From contig CANQAR010000008.1 of the NCBI GenBank assembly GCA_947588845.1, positions 1 through 59,267 on the forward strand: DNA of 59,267 nt, in the 5' to 3' direction. Below, in pieces: positions 35,753 through 44,010 of this stretch (positions are counted from its first letter, which is position 1; each line of letters opens with the position of its first letter). The stretch comes from an uncultured Lachnospiraceae bacterium (GTDB lineage Bacteria > Bacillota > Clostridia > Lachnospirales > Lachnospiraceae). The notes under the pieces are model-generated. The model was not told where the DNA came from, searched no databases, and saw only the letters and a program-made list of their open reading frames with translations. The translations under genes and the position numbers were made by a program.

Positions 35753-35820
35753 ATCATAATAAAATCGAGGCTTCCTGAGAAGTCTCGATTCGTTCATTAG
35801 TTGGAACCAGAGGTTATAAC
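35753..35820 (-). promoter_or_regulatory. promoter with 45-bp activator-like element, copy 3
   Basis: The element at 35776-35820 begins GTTATAACCTCTGGTTCCAA on the minus strand and ends GAGACTTCTCA. TTCTCA (35776-35781) is exactly 17 bp from TATGAT (35753-35758). Compared with copies 1 and 2 the GG at the element's centre is replaced by CC, leaving GTT-NN-AAC intact. Drives the large esterase operon. Confidence 0.75.
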
Positions 35821-35871
35821 TGGATTTAAACACCAAAAGAAGTACGCTGCCAGACATTTTTCCAAAACCGC

Positions 35872-35900
35872 TTGCGTTCTTCTGCCGGATGTGCTATATT
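35872..35900 (+). promoter_or_regulatory. promoter of the antisense RNA
   Basis: TTGCGT (35872-35877) and TATATT (35895-35900) are 17 bp apart on the plus strand. It reads toward the 3' end of the small toxin gene. The sequence just downstream resembles, in inverted orientation, the leader of the toxin mRNA. Confidence 0.65.
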
Positions 35901-35906
35901 GAGATC

Positions 35907-36010
35907 AGAAAAAGGGAAAACCAGAGACATGGCTTACCCTCAACGTTACAGCATTAGCCCTTTACAGGGTCAGCCGTCATTAGTGCGAGTAATGGCGGCT
36001 TTATTTTTTT
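35907..36010 (+). ncRNA. candidate antisense RNA antitoxin
   Basis: A predicted RNA of about 100 nt from the promoter at 35872 to a strong terminator: AGCCGTCATTA pairs with TAATGGCGGCT, followed by TTATTTTTTT at 36001-36010. It has no plausible coding frame. Its 3' end overlaps the toxin stop codon on the other strand, as in TxpA/RatA- and BsrG/SR4-type pairs. Near its 5' end it contains CATGGCTTACCCTC, which recurs in the toxin mRNA leader, as an inverted repeat in the DNA. Confidence 0.6.
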
Positions 36011-36093
36011 CCCTTGAAAATCTGATAACACAGACCAACAAGAGCCACAATGAATATTCCAGTCTGAACAAGGTCAGAATATGTAATCATCAT
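36001..36093 (-). CDS. holin-like type I toxin (30 residues)
   Basis: A 30-residue peptide with a short polar N-terminus (MMITYSDLVQ), a single membrane span (TGIFIVALVGLCYQIF) and a basic end KGKK. That is the design of the 'putative holin-like toxin' peptides of type I toxin-antitoxin loci. The ribosome binding site GGGGGG lies about 7 nt upstream, within a leader of about 100 nt that can fold (GGAGGG/CCCTCC and ACCC/GGGT hairpins). A longer frame to 36192 is rejected because it would translate this structured leader. Likely membrane-active when not repressed by the antisense RNA. Confidence 0.7.
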   Translation of the reverse strand: MMITYSDLVQTGIFIVALVGLCYQIFKGKK

Positions 36094-36199
36094 TGGCAAG
36101 CCCCCCTTTCTTTCGTACCCAAAGGGTATGATGTCTGGAGGGTAAGCCCCTCCAATAAGCAGAGGGTAAGCCGCCCGGCTCTGGTTTCCCATGTCTCAG

Positions 36200-36228
36200 A
36201 TTATATCACACGTTTCTCAATCAGACAA
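36200..36228 (-). promoter_or_regulatory. promoter of the toxin mRNA
   Basis: On the minus strand TTGTCT (36223-36228) and TATAAT (36200-36205) are 17 bp apart. Transcription would begin near 36193 and give a 100-nt leader. The consensus -10 makes it stronger on paper than the antisense promoter. Confidence 0.7.
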
Positions 36229-36258
36229 TCAGAAAAATCTTCTCGTTAAAATCCACCT

Positions 36259-37149
36259 CTATTCGATCACCGTCTTGACAGCTCCAAGGAACCGCCTGAC
36301 TGTATCGGAGGGGTGTGTTGAATACAGCACGCCAAAAGGAATGCTGTGATCCCACTCTACGGGAATCACCTTCAGCATCGGATGTACGCAGTCCCAGCTT
36401 TTTATAACCAGCAATACATTTTTTTCCAGTTCGCAACGGTTAAAAATATTTATATCATAAAAATCAAAATCTACGATATTGATCTGATGATGGTGTTCTG
36501 TAAGTTCATCCCGCAGTCTGTCCACATAATGGCTCCAGCCGCGATGTATCATCAGAAAATTTTCGCCATACAAATCCTGTACTGTCAGTTTGTCTTTGCC
36601 GGCCAGCGGATGATAGATGGAAACAGCACAGCACAGTGGTTCTCTCGCGATTTCAAACCCGGAGCACCCGCGCACCTCAAGCAGTGTATCATCGAAAATA
36701 CCTGTCACGACATCAATGTTCTGTCCAAGATTTTTCAGGATTTCCCTCGCGTTCTCCGGCGTGTTCTCAAAAGGAACAAGCTGAAAGCTGATATCCGAAC
36801 AATGCTCATGTATTCTGGGCCACAGGTCAGTAAGTATCTGAGCAGGCGTCATGGGAGAAGTTCCGATGCGGATGAGCGAACTTTTCTCAGCCGCGGCGCT
36901 TCTGGCCCGCCTCACCGCTTCCTGGTAGTATGCAACTATATATTTTGCATCTCTGTAAAGAGACTTTCCAGCTTCCGTCAGTCTCACTCCCCGATGTGTC
37001 CGTTCAAAAAGCTGCGCGCCCACATCGTTTTCCAGGAGATTAATCTGTTTGATAACCGCGGTAGAAGTGATATACAGTTCTTCCGCCGCCTTATTAAAAC
37101 TCCCGGCCTCCACAATATGGATAAATGTCTCAAGATGGATATTATTCAT
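36259..37149 (-). CDS. LysR-family transcriptional regulator
   Basis: A 296-residue LysR-type regulator. The N-terminal winged helix reads LETFIHIVEAGSFNKAAEEL then YITSTAVIKQINLLEND and LFERTHRGVRLTEAG; the effector-binding domain follows from about residue 90. AGAGGTGA precedes the ATG. It lies upstream of the esterase operon in the same direction and is the only complete transcription factor in the cluster, so it is a candidate to act at the three 45-bp elements. It might instead regulate the Etf-dehydrogenase operon on its other side. Confidence 0.93.
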   Translation of the reverse strand: MNNIHLETFIHIVEAGSFNKAAEELYITSTAVIKQINLLENDVGAQLFERTHRGVRLTEAGKSLYRDAKYIVAYYQEAVRRARSAAAEKSSLIRIGTSPMTPAQILTDLWPRIHEHCSDISFQLVPFENTPENAREILKNLGQNIDVVTGIFDDTLLEVRGCSGFEIAREPLCCAVSIYHPLAGKDKLTVQDLYGENFLMIHRGWSHYVDRLRDELTEHHHQINIVDFDFYDINIFNRCELEKNVLLVIKSWDCVHPMLKVIPVEWDHSIPFGVLYSTHPSDTVRRFLGAVKTVIE

Positions 37150-37193
37150 GCTGGATCGTCACCTCTTATCTGTCTGAACAAATAAATATTTTG

Positions 37194-37235
37194 CAAAAAC
37201 CGACAGTCTTTTCCAGAAGAAAAGGACTGCCGGTT
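37194..37235 (-). terminator. terminator after the YkvI-like gene
   Basis: On the minus strand AACCGGCAGTCCTTTT pairs with AAAAGACTGTCGGTT around a short loop and runs into TTTTTG. It closes the Etf-dehydrogenase-YkvI operon before the LysR gene. Confidence 0.85.
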
Positions 37236-37248
37236 TCCTGTTTTTCTT

Positions 37249-38427
37249 TTAGATTTCCTTTCCTTTTGTTACAATTGCGTGAATTACGAACGGCACAAAC
37301 AGCGTGATAAGCGCCGCGTATCCAAGGTACGCATAGCCTTTGCTGACCACTGCCATCAGGCCGAACTGCGCGATCGCGAATGCAAGGAACGTGAAGATCA
37401 GCGTGAACACGGCGTTGCGGCCAAGATGTCCCTGCTCCTTCTGCGCCTGCGTCGCCATGCGGCGCTCAATTGCGTTGACACAGCGCGTAACGATGCCGGA
37501 GATCATGTTGACCGCCGTCGAGATCGCGCCGAGGATGATCAGCAGGGAAATGATCGGGGTCAGGATCTTCGCGCCCACTCCGTTCTGGACGAGAACGAGC
37601 ATCGGGACAGACGCGGTCGCCATATCAGCCACATAAGACACCGCGAGGAGTCCGACGATAGAGAGTTCCATCGCGACAAAGTTGCAGACAAACATGCCGA
37701 TCGCCGCGCGGTTGATCTGCTTTGCATCCGTCACCGCCTCCATATGCTGATACATAACGGAGACAGAAGCCAGCTGGAAGAAGAAATACAGGACTGCCGA
37801 CCAGAGAGCCGGTCCGAACGCGCCTGTCTGCGTCGAACGGATGACCATCTCTCCTCCGGCCATACGTCCAATGGAAGTCGAAATTTCGCCCCACTGCACG
37901 ATAATATTGGGGACAAGCACCAGCACAAGGCCGATAATGATCAGAACGCTGAGCGTGGACGCACATTTACGCACAACACTCGTTCCAAATAAAGCGATCA
38001 CAAAGATGAACACCGCAACAATGAGCGTGCACAGCCAGTACGGAATTCCAAACAGTGTCTGGATCGTGGAGCCGCCGGTAGCGAACGCCGCCGCGGAAGC
38101 CGTCGCGATCATGATCAGATAGCATACTTCATAGAGATTGGACATCACGTAACGTGTCTTTCCGTAAATGCTGTCCGAAAAGCTTCTGTAATCATAGGTT
38201 TTGTGTTTGTAGGCATACCGCATGCCATACCAGAAGAACAGTGCGTACAGTCCCTGCGTCAGAGCGGGAAGGATGAGACACCAGATACCATAGTTGATAA
38301 AATACTGATAAATCTGTGCGCCGGACGCAAAGCCGCCGCCGAACTGCGTCGTGAACGCCACGAACGCAATGCCCATCGCGAGGGGCATTTTATTTTTGTC
38401 TACAAGTAAAGAACGTTTTCCGCTCAT
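37249..38427 (-). CDS. YkvI-like multi-spanning membrane protein
   Basis: A 392-residue membrane protein with about ten hydrophobic segments. The N-terminal 'AMGIAFVAFTTQFGGGFASGAQI' and 'LYEVCYLIMIATASAAAFATGG' match the YkvI family, distantly related to amino-acid permeases of the LeuT fold. The start at 38427 is set by AAAGGAG 6 nt upstream; an earlier ATG overlaps the dehydrogenase stop. It is the last gene of the operon and may carry the hydroxyacid used by the dehydrogenase, an inference from position only. Confidence 0.85.
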   Translation of the reverse strand: MSGKRSLLVDKNKMPLAMGIAFVAFTTQFGGGFASGAQIYQYFINYGIWCLILPALTQGLYALFFWYGMRYAYKHKTYDYRSFSDSIYGKTRYVMSNLYEVCYLIMIATASAAAFATGGSTIQTLFGIPYWLCTLIVAVFIFVIALFGTSVVRKCASTLSVLIIIGLVLVLVPNIIVQWGEISTSIGRMAGGEMVIRSTQTGAFGPALWSAVLYFFFQLASVSVMYQHMEAVTDAKQINRAAIGMFVCNFVAMELSIVGLLAVSYVADMATASVPMLVLVQNGVGAKILTPIISLLIILGAISTAVNMISGIVTRCVNAIERRMATQAQKEQGHLGRNAVFTLIFTFLAFAIAQFGLMAVVSKGYAYLGYAALITLFVPFVIHAIVTKGKEI

Positions 38428-38459
38428 ATTTTTCTCCTTTTCTAAACTTTCATGCTTTC

Positions 38460-39875
38460 TCAATTAAACTCCACCACTTTGCCTGGATTCAGGATCAGCC
38501 TCTCATCGAACGCGAGCTTGATCGCCTTATAAAGCTGAATCATCCGCGGCCCGACAAATTCCTCCAGAAATTCCAGTCTGCCGTTTCCGATTCCATGTTC
38601 TCCGGAAAGCTGACCGCCAAGTTCTTTCGACAGCGCGTACAGCTCCACGAGGCTTGCATGCGTCGCACTCTTCCACTCTTCGTCGCTCATCTCCGGTCCG
38701 CGCAGCATCTCCGTATGGATGTTGCCGTCGCCACAGTGGCCGCACGGTTCGACACGGATACCGTGCGAGAGCGCAATCTTCTTCGCGGCCTTGACATACT
38801 CCGCAATCCTGGAACGCGGAACAACGACGTCGCATTCTTCCTGCGCCACCGAATCCGCTTTCATACCCTCAAGGATACCGCCGCGCACAGCCCAGACTGT
38901 TCCTGCACGCTCCGGTGTGTCCGCAAGGAAACAGTCGAGCGCTCCGTTCGCGAGCGCGGCCTCTGACGCGGCTTCCACCGCGCTGTCCAGCTCCTGCTGA
39001 CTTGACGCGTCGTACATGACGATCAAAACGGCGTCACCCTCTTTTACCGGAAACATCTTGTTCAGATTCCGCTCCACGATATCGATCAGCTCTCTCTCAA
39101 GGAACTCAATCGCGGTCGGCACAAACGGGAGCTCCAGCACCTTCGGCACCATATCGGCGCACTCTTCAAGACTGTGAAACGGCATGACGAGCGTACAGGT
39201 GCAGGTCGGCGCGGGAAGCAGCTTCAGCGTCACTTGTGTCAGCACGCAGAGCGTCCCCTCAGAACCGATAATCAGATCCTTCACGCTGTATCCGGTCGTG
39301 TTCTTCACAACATTTGACGAAAAATTCATGATGGAACCGTCCGGCAGAACTGCCTCAATGCAGCGAACGAAATCGCGCGTCAGGCCGTAGCGCACTGCCT
39401 TCATGCCGCCCGCATTCGTGATGACATTGCCGCCGATCGACGCTGTCTTCTCACCGGGATCCGGCGGATAAAACAGTCCTTCCGCCGCAGCCGCGGCCTG
39501 CACATCGACGAGATACGCGCCCGGCTCGACCGTGATCGTCTGATTTTTGTGATCGACCGGGAAAATCCGGTTCATGCGCATGACGGACATCATGATTCCG
39601 CCGTATTTGCAGGTCGCGCCGCCCGCAAGCCCTGTCCCGGCTCCGCGGCAGACGACCGGAATATTATTATCCCAGGCGTATTTCATAATCGCCGACACTT
39701 CTTCTTTATTAATTACTTCGACATACAGCTCCGGAGGAAACACGCCGTACTCCGGCATCTCGTCCCGGTAATACTCATTCGCGATCTCATCGCCTACCCA
39801 GACGCGGTCCGCCGCTGTCGCCAAGCGGATATAATCGATATCCGCCTGCTCAATTTTCTTATAGGGATATGGCAT
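38460..39875 (-). CDS. FAD-binding 2-hydroxyacid dehydrogenase (GlcD/LctD type)
   Basis: A 471-residue flavoprotein of the FAD_binding_4/GlcD family. The PP-loop region reads PVVCRGAGTGLAGGATC near residue 75, then GEKTASIGGNVITNAGGMKAVRYG, and a C-terminal VEPCGHCGDGNIHTEML is the family's Zn/substrate motif. Related LctD of Acetobacterium forms an electron-confurcating lactate dehydrogenase with EtfAB, and the gene order here (EtfB, EtfA, dehydrogenase) is the same. AGGAGGACTG precedes the ATG. D-lactate is a fair guess; glycolate or another 2-hydroxyacid is possible. Confidence 0.9.
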   Translation of the reverse strand: MPYPYKKIEQADIDYIRLATAADRVWVGDEIANEYYRDEMPEYGVFPPELYVEVINKEEVSAIMKYAWDNNIPVVCRGAGTGLAGGATCKYGGIMMSVMRMNRIFPVDHKNQTITVEPGAYLVDVQAAAAAEGLFYPPDPGEKTASIGGNVITNAGGMKAVRYGLTRDFVRCIEAVLPDGSIMNFSSNVVKNTTGYSVKDLIIGSEGTLCVLTQVTLKLLPAPTCTCTLVMPFHSLEECADMVPKVLELPFVPTAIEFLERELIDIVERNLNKMFPVKEGDAVLIVMYDASSQQELDSAVEAASEAALANGALDCFLADTPERAGTVWAVRGGILEGMKADSVAQEECDVVVPRSRIAEYVKAAKKIALSHGIRVEPCGHCGDGNIHTEMLRGPEMSDEEWKSATHASLVELYALSKELGGQLSGEHGIGNGRLEFLEEFVGPRMIQLYKAIKLAFDERLILNPGKVVEFN

Positions 39876-39879
39876 GGCT

Positions 39880-41070
39880 TCAGTCCTCCTTCCGATTCTG
39901 AACGAGCGCCGTCAGCTTCGGCACGACCTGATAGAGATCGTCCACGATACAGTAATGCGCCACTTTGAATATCTGCGCTTCCGGATCATTGTTGATCGCG
40001 ACAATGCACTCAGACCCCGTCATGCAGGAGGTGAACTGAATCGCCCCCGAAACGCCGCAGGTAATGATCAGCTTCGGCCTGACTGTACGGCCCGACAGAC
40101 CAATCTGGTGCGCCGTATCGCCGTAGCCACTCTCCACCATCGGACGGGTGAACGCAAGCTGTCCGCTCAGCGCATCCGCCAGTTCCCGGCACATCTCGAC
40201 ATCCTTCTCCGTGCGGACGCCGCGCCCTGCAACGACAAGGATATCCTCCTCCTCGAGACTCTTCTGCCGCTCGATCACTGTGGAAGAAAGAATTTTTATC
40301 CTGGAAACCGCCATCTCATCATTTACCGGACACAGAACCACTTTGCCGGCCGGAGATTTGACCCGCTGCGCGCGGTCCATCACGCGATAACGAACCGTCG
40401 CAAACTGCGGACGCGACCGCGTGATCGCAATCTGCGCCATAATGTTTCCGCCGAATGCCGGACGAATCTGTACCATATCCGTGTTCGGCTTGATATCCAG
40501 CGTCGTACAGTCCGCCGTGAGCCCCGTGTGGAACCGGGTGGAAAGCCTCGGCGCAAGCGAGCGTCCAAGCGCCGTCGCCCCGATCAGCACGGAACTCGGC
40601 CTTGTCGCCGCGATACAGTCCGCCACAGCATCCGCGTAGCAGTCCGCCCGGAAGCCTTCAAACCCCTCATGTTCATAGACATACACATGGTCGACCCCAT
40701 ATTCCAGCAGTTTCTCCGCGTTTGCCGCCGTACCTGTTCCGCCGACCATCACACAGTTGACTTTGAAATTCACCTTGGCGGCCATCTTCCGCGCTTCTCC
40801 GATCAGTTCAAATGCGACCGGATGGATCTCGCCGCACTCCTGCTCCACATAGATCAGGAAATCATTCCATTTGCTCTTATCCACTGTACTCGCGCGCTGC
40901 TCAAAACGGATCGCCTTTTCCGGACAGTGCCGCACACAAAGTCCGCACATCCGGCAGGTGTCCCCGACCACGATACCGTCTCCCTCGATATGCAGCGCGT
41001 TGAACGGGCACTTTTCCACGCACAGACCGCAGAGGATACATTTCTCCGCATTAAATTTCAGAAATTCCAT
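39880..41070 (-). CDS. etfA: electron transfer flavoprotein alpha subunit with ferredoxin domain
   Basis: A 396-residue EtfA. Two 4Fe-4S motifs are at the N-terminus: CILCGLCVEKCP and CRMCGLCVRHCP. The EtfA domain follows, and its C-terminal FAD-binding part holds 'VVAGRGVRTEKDVEMCRELA', LSGRTVRPKLIITCGVSGAIQ and IVAINNDPEAQIFKVA. An added ferredoxin domain is found in Etfs of confurcating lactate and caffeyl-CoA systems (LctC, CarE). It starts 14 bp after etfB and its product should form a complex with EtfB and the FAD dehydrogenase. Confidence 0.93.
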   Translation of the reverse strand: MEFLKFNAEKCILCGLCVEKCPFNALHIEGDGIVVGDTCRMCGLCVRHCPEKAIRFEQRASTVDKSKWNDFLIYVEQECGEIHPVAFELIGEARKMAAKVNFKVNCVMVGGTGTAANAEKLLEYGVDHVYVYEHEGFEGFRADCYADAVADCIAATRPSSVLIGATALGRSLAPRLSTRFHTGLTADCTTLDIKPNTDMVQIRPAFGGNIMAQIAITRSRPQFATVRYRVMDRAQRVKSPAGKVVLCPVNDEMAVSRIKILSSTVIERQKSLEEEDILVVAGRGVRTEKDVEMCRELADALSGQLAFTRPMVESGYGDTAHQIGLSGRTVRPKLIITCGVSGAIQFTSCMTGSECIVAINNDPEAQIFKVAHYCIVDDLYQVVPKLTALVQNRKED

Positions 41071-41084
41071 TTCGTGCCCCTCCC

Positions 41085-41873
41085 TCAGATAATTTTCTTC
41101 TTTGTCAGAATCTCAAACAGCTGTTCCGTCTTCCCGTCTGCATCGCCCTCAAGATACACCTGCTTCTCGATCTCCGGCGGGGCAAACATCCGCTCCACCG
41201 ACGTCGGGGAACCGACCAGCCCATACCGGCTCAGATCCTGATCCGGCATGTCCGTAAATCCCATAATACGGACTGGACGTCCTGCCGTCTTCTTTTTCAA
41301 AAGATAAGAGGGAAGCCTCGGAACACAGATATCCTTGTCCACCGTGATCAGACATGGATACGGAATCTCCGACACCTGTGAAACGCTGACCAGATCCTGT
41401 CTTACACGGATCGATGTATCGTCGGCATCCAGGATTTCCGCGACCCAGGCCGCGTGCGGAATATGCATATGCTCTGCGATCGCAGGGCCGACCTGCGCCG
41501 TATCTCCATCTGTCGTCTGCCTGCCGCAGATGATCAGATCTGCATCGCCCAGCACATGGATTGCCTGCGACAATGCATAGGACGTAGCAAGTACATCAGC
41601 TCCCGCAAATTTGCGATCCGATAAGATAACCGCATCGTCCGCCCCCATCGCATAGGCATCCTTCATCATCGTCTCCGCCTGAGGCGGTCCCATTGTCAGC
41701 ACTGTCACCGTTCCTCCGGTCTTTTCCCGGAGATCCAGCGCCGTCTCCAGCGCGAACAGATCATACGGGTTCGTCCTCGTATCGCCGCTCATGCGCTTCA
41801 TTGCGCCCGTCTCGGGATCGATATCAACCTTCGTCCCGGCAGGCACCTGCTTCATACATACAACAATCTTCAT
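41085..41873 (-). CDS. etfB: electron transfer flavoprotein beta subunit
   Basis: A 262-residue EtfB opening with MKIVVCMKQVPAGTKVDIDP. The nucleotide-binding parts 'NPYDLFALETALDLRE', VLTMGPPQAETMMKDAYAMG and 'ADLIICGRQTTDGDTAQVGP' are typical. The start at 41873 has GGAGG 5 nt upstream; a longer frame reaches 41903 without a site. First gene of the operon and transcribed from the promoter at 41968-41996. Together with the ferredoxin-bearing EtfA it would bifurcate or confurcate electrons between NAD, ferredoxin and the dehydrogenase flavin. Confidence 0.93.
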   Translation of the reverse strand: MKIVVCMKQVPAGTKVDIDPETGAMKRMSGDTRTNPYDLFALETALDLREKTGGTVTVLTMGPPQAETMMKDAYAMGADDAVILSDRKFAGADVLATSYALSQAIHVLGDADLIICGRQTTDGDTAQVGPAIAEHMHIPHAAWVAEILDADDTSIRVRQDLVSVSQVSEIPYPCLITVDKDICVPRLPSYLLKKKTAGRPVRIMGFTDMPDQDLSRYGLVGSPTSVERMFAPPEIEKQVYLEGDADGKTEQLFEILTKKKII

Positions 41874-41933
41874 GTCAACCTCCAGCGGCGCTTTGGGCGC
41901 CATAAAAGTTCCAGCTCACATTCTCATTTGTTT

Positions 41934-41996
41934 ACTTTGAAACTTTAAAGTCATAAAAACAGTGTTTATTTTATCACTTTTGATGAAAATTGTCGA
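41934..41996 (-). promoter_or_regulatory. Etf-dehydrogenase promoter with downstream palindromic operator
   Basis: On the minus strand TCGACA (41991-41996) and TAAAAT (41968-41973) are 17 bp apart. About 10-28 bp after the predicted start lies ACTTTGAAACTTTAAAGT (41934-41951), an imperfect palindrome. Its position downstream of the promoter fits a repressor site. Confidence 0.6.
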
Positions 41997-42032
41997 GTGC
42001 TTTTATACAGTTTTTACAGTTTTTACAGTTTT

Positions 42033-43976
42033 TCAATTTTCCTCCATTTCCTCGAAATCTGTTTCAGATTCTGATTCGCTCATTGCCTCTTCCTGAGACT
42101 CCAGTCCCAGCATATCGCTGACCATTTCTTCCGGCATCTCTTCCAGCACTACAGACAGCACACCGCCCATCATGTCATATAAAACCATCTGTATATCTGT
42201 ACTGATCTCGTCAATTGCCTCGGCCGGCTCCAGTTCCGCCAGGTCGATGGCGTCCGTATCATCAGCCGGTACCCACTCCGCACCGCCTTCCGGCTCAGTC
42301 ATGCTGAATACAATCTCCACGCCGTTTTTTATTTCCATCGTCTGCTGTTCAGGCATCCTGTAATTGTATATTGTGAGTTCCTTACCGACAATGTCTGCAC
42401 CGAAAGCGTTCCATACAGGCGCTTCGTCTCCGACAGATACTCCAAAGGACCCTGCAATCGCTCTGTAATCTTCACCATCCGTTCCCCACAAAATGGCGCC
42501 GCCTTCCGGCTGAATATTCTGTGCTTCAAGCCTCTTCTTCACGCCTCCATCGATCCCCATTTCAGAGCAGATCTCAAGCAGCCGTTTCATATGCTTACGA
42601 TTCAGCACAATTCCGCTGCGGTGAAACGTTCCCTGGTCGCTTTCCACTTCCTCATTTCTTACAGCGCCCTCATTAATCAGAAGATACGCCTCGTTGACCA
42701 GTTTCACAAAGCTGGTAAGCGAAAGTCCATTAATCATAAGCCCATTGGAGTTGGGTTCTGCGGCTCCGTTTGTCTCCGGTTCCGCTTCGCCAGATTCTGA
42801 CTCTTCTGTTTCAACTTGGTTCGTCTCCGACTCCGTTTCTCCAAGTTCTGACTCTTCTGTTCCGACTCCGGTTGTTTCCAACTCCGTTTCTCCAAGTTCT
42901 GACTCTTCTGTTCCGACTCCGTTTGTCTCCAACTCCGTTTCGCCAGATTCTGGCTCTTCTGCTTCAACTCGGCTCGTCTCCGGCTCTGTTTCACCAGATT
43001 CTGACTCTTCTGTTTCGTCTCGGTTCGTCTCCGGCTCTTCCGATTCCTCTTCCGGACTAACAGGTTCAGTCTCTGTCCCTTCTGTCTCAGATTCCATTTC
43101 GCTTTGCTCTGTAATCGAATCCTCTGTCAATCGTTCGGTCTCCTGATCCTCGAAATCAGAACCAGCGCCGACTTCATTATCCATTGCCCCGCGCAAAAAC
43201 AAATTAAAATCATCACTGTCCAGAATCGTTGTCAGCGTCTCTGAATTAATTTTATATTTTACTGTCTGTCCGCTCAATCCTCCATGCAGCACAATCAAAA
43301 CCGTACCGTCCATATAAGAGATGGCAATATATCCTGCCTCTGTCCCTCCGCTGTCGACAAGCAGCCTGACGCCGGAAACATTCTCTTTTTTAGCAAAATC
43401 CAGTTCCGCTTTCAGACTGTCCACATCCATCGTCACTTCGCCATCGTTATAGATCGTAAAATGTTTCAGCATGTAGCCTGTGCCCGTGCCTTTTTCCGCC
43501 GAGCTTATGTCATCTGTCTCTTTCTCTGTCGCTGCCTCTTCTGCGTTTTCCGTCACTGCTGCTTCAGCAGTCCCTTCTCCTGGCACCGACCCGGAAGATT
43601 CTTCCGTCGCAGTTTCGGCACTTTCTCCCTCTGTCATTGTCTCTTCCGAGTTTTCCGTCGGAGCGGTTTCAGCAGTCTCTCCTCCTGACACCGACCCGGA
43701 GGACTCTTCCGTCGCAGTTTCGACACTTTCTCCCTCTGTCATTGCTTCTTCTGCGTTTTCCATCACCGCTGCTCCGGCAGTTTCTTCTCCTGACATCAAC
43801 CCGGACGATTCTTCAGCTGTGACTCCAGCTGCCCTTCCCCCTGTCATCCCTTCGGTCAGTTCCTCTGCTGTTGTTTCCCGGGCTGGTCCTTCCGCTGCCG
43901 TCGTTACAACAGGCAGAACCAGTACCGCACAAAGAGACAATGCAGTCACTTTTTTAATAAATGATGTTTTTTTCAT
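42033..43976 (-). CDS. exported acidic repeat protein, unknown function
   Basis: A 647-residue exported protein I do not recognise. It has a signal peptide (TSFIKKVTALSLCAVLVLPV ... TTAAEG) and then low-complexity Glu/Thr/Ser-rich repeats of the type ESSGSVSGGETAE and TEGESVETATEE. A folded segment of about 120 residues begins 'GYMLKHFTIYNDGEVTMDVD', followed by a second repeat block of 13-residue units like TEESELGETELET. A C-terminal domain of about 220 residues begins GLMINGLSLTSFVKLVNEAY and ends in acidic sequence. GGAAGGAA precedes the ATG. No sortase motif is seen. It stands alone between a terminator-free gap and a palindromic repeat. Confidence 0.75.
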   Translation of the reverse strand: MKKTSFIKKVTALSLCAVLVLPVVTTAAEGPARETTAEELTEGMTGGRAAGVTAEESSGLMSGEETAGAAVMENAEEAMTEGESVETATEESSGSVSGGETAETAPTENSEETMTEGESAETATEESSGSVPGEGTAEAAVTENAEEAATEKETDDISSAEKGTGTGYMLKHFTIYNDGEVTMDVDSLKAELDFAKKENVSGVRLLVDSGGTEAGYIAISYMDGTVLIVLHGGLSGQTVKYKINSETLTTILDSDDFNLFLRGAMDNEVGAGSDFEDQETERLTEDSITEQSEMESETEGTETEPVSPEEESEEPETNRDETEESESGETEPETSRVEAEEPESGETELETNGVGTEESELGETELETTGVGTEESELGETESETNQVETEESESGEAEPETNGAAEPNSNGLMINGLSLTSFVKLVNEAYLLINEGAVRNEEVESDQGTFHRSGIVLNRKHMKRLLEICSEMGIDGGVKKRLEAQNIQPEGGAILWGTDGEDYRAIAGSFGVSVGDEAPVWNAFGADIVGKELTIYNYRMPEQQTMEIKNGVEIVFSMTEPEGGAEWVPADDTDAIDLAELEPAEAIDEISTDIQMVLYDMMGGVLSVVLEEMPEEMVSDMLGLESQEEAMSESESETDFEEMEEN

Positions 43977-44010
43977 GAATGATTCCTTCCTTTCCCGCAC
44001 GGATACGATA

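Noticed and set aside
36001-36192. A 63-residue version of the small membrane protein
   Set aside because: Its first 33 residues would come from the structured leader; the ribosome site at about 36100-36107 and family length support the 30-residue peptide.
37279-41241. Long plus-strand frames opposite the Etf-dehydrogenase operon, one of 455 codons
   Set aside because: They are antisense frames in GC-rich codons; the minus strand has complete, motif-bearing proteins with ribosome sites.
42694-43822. Long Ser/Pro/Val-rich plus-strand frames opposite the repeat protein
   Set aside because: Repetitive antisense shadows of Glu/Thr-rich codons; no ribosome sites or recognisable domains.
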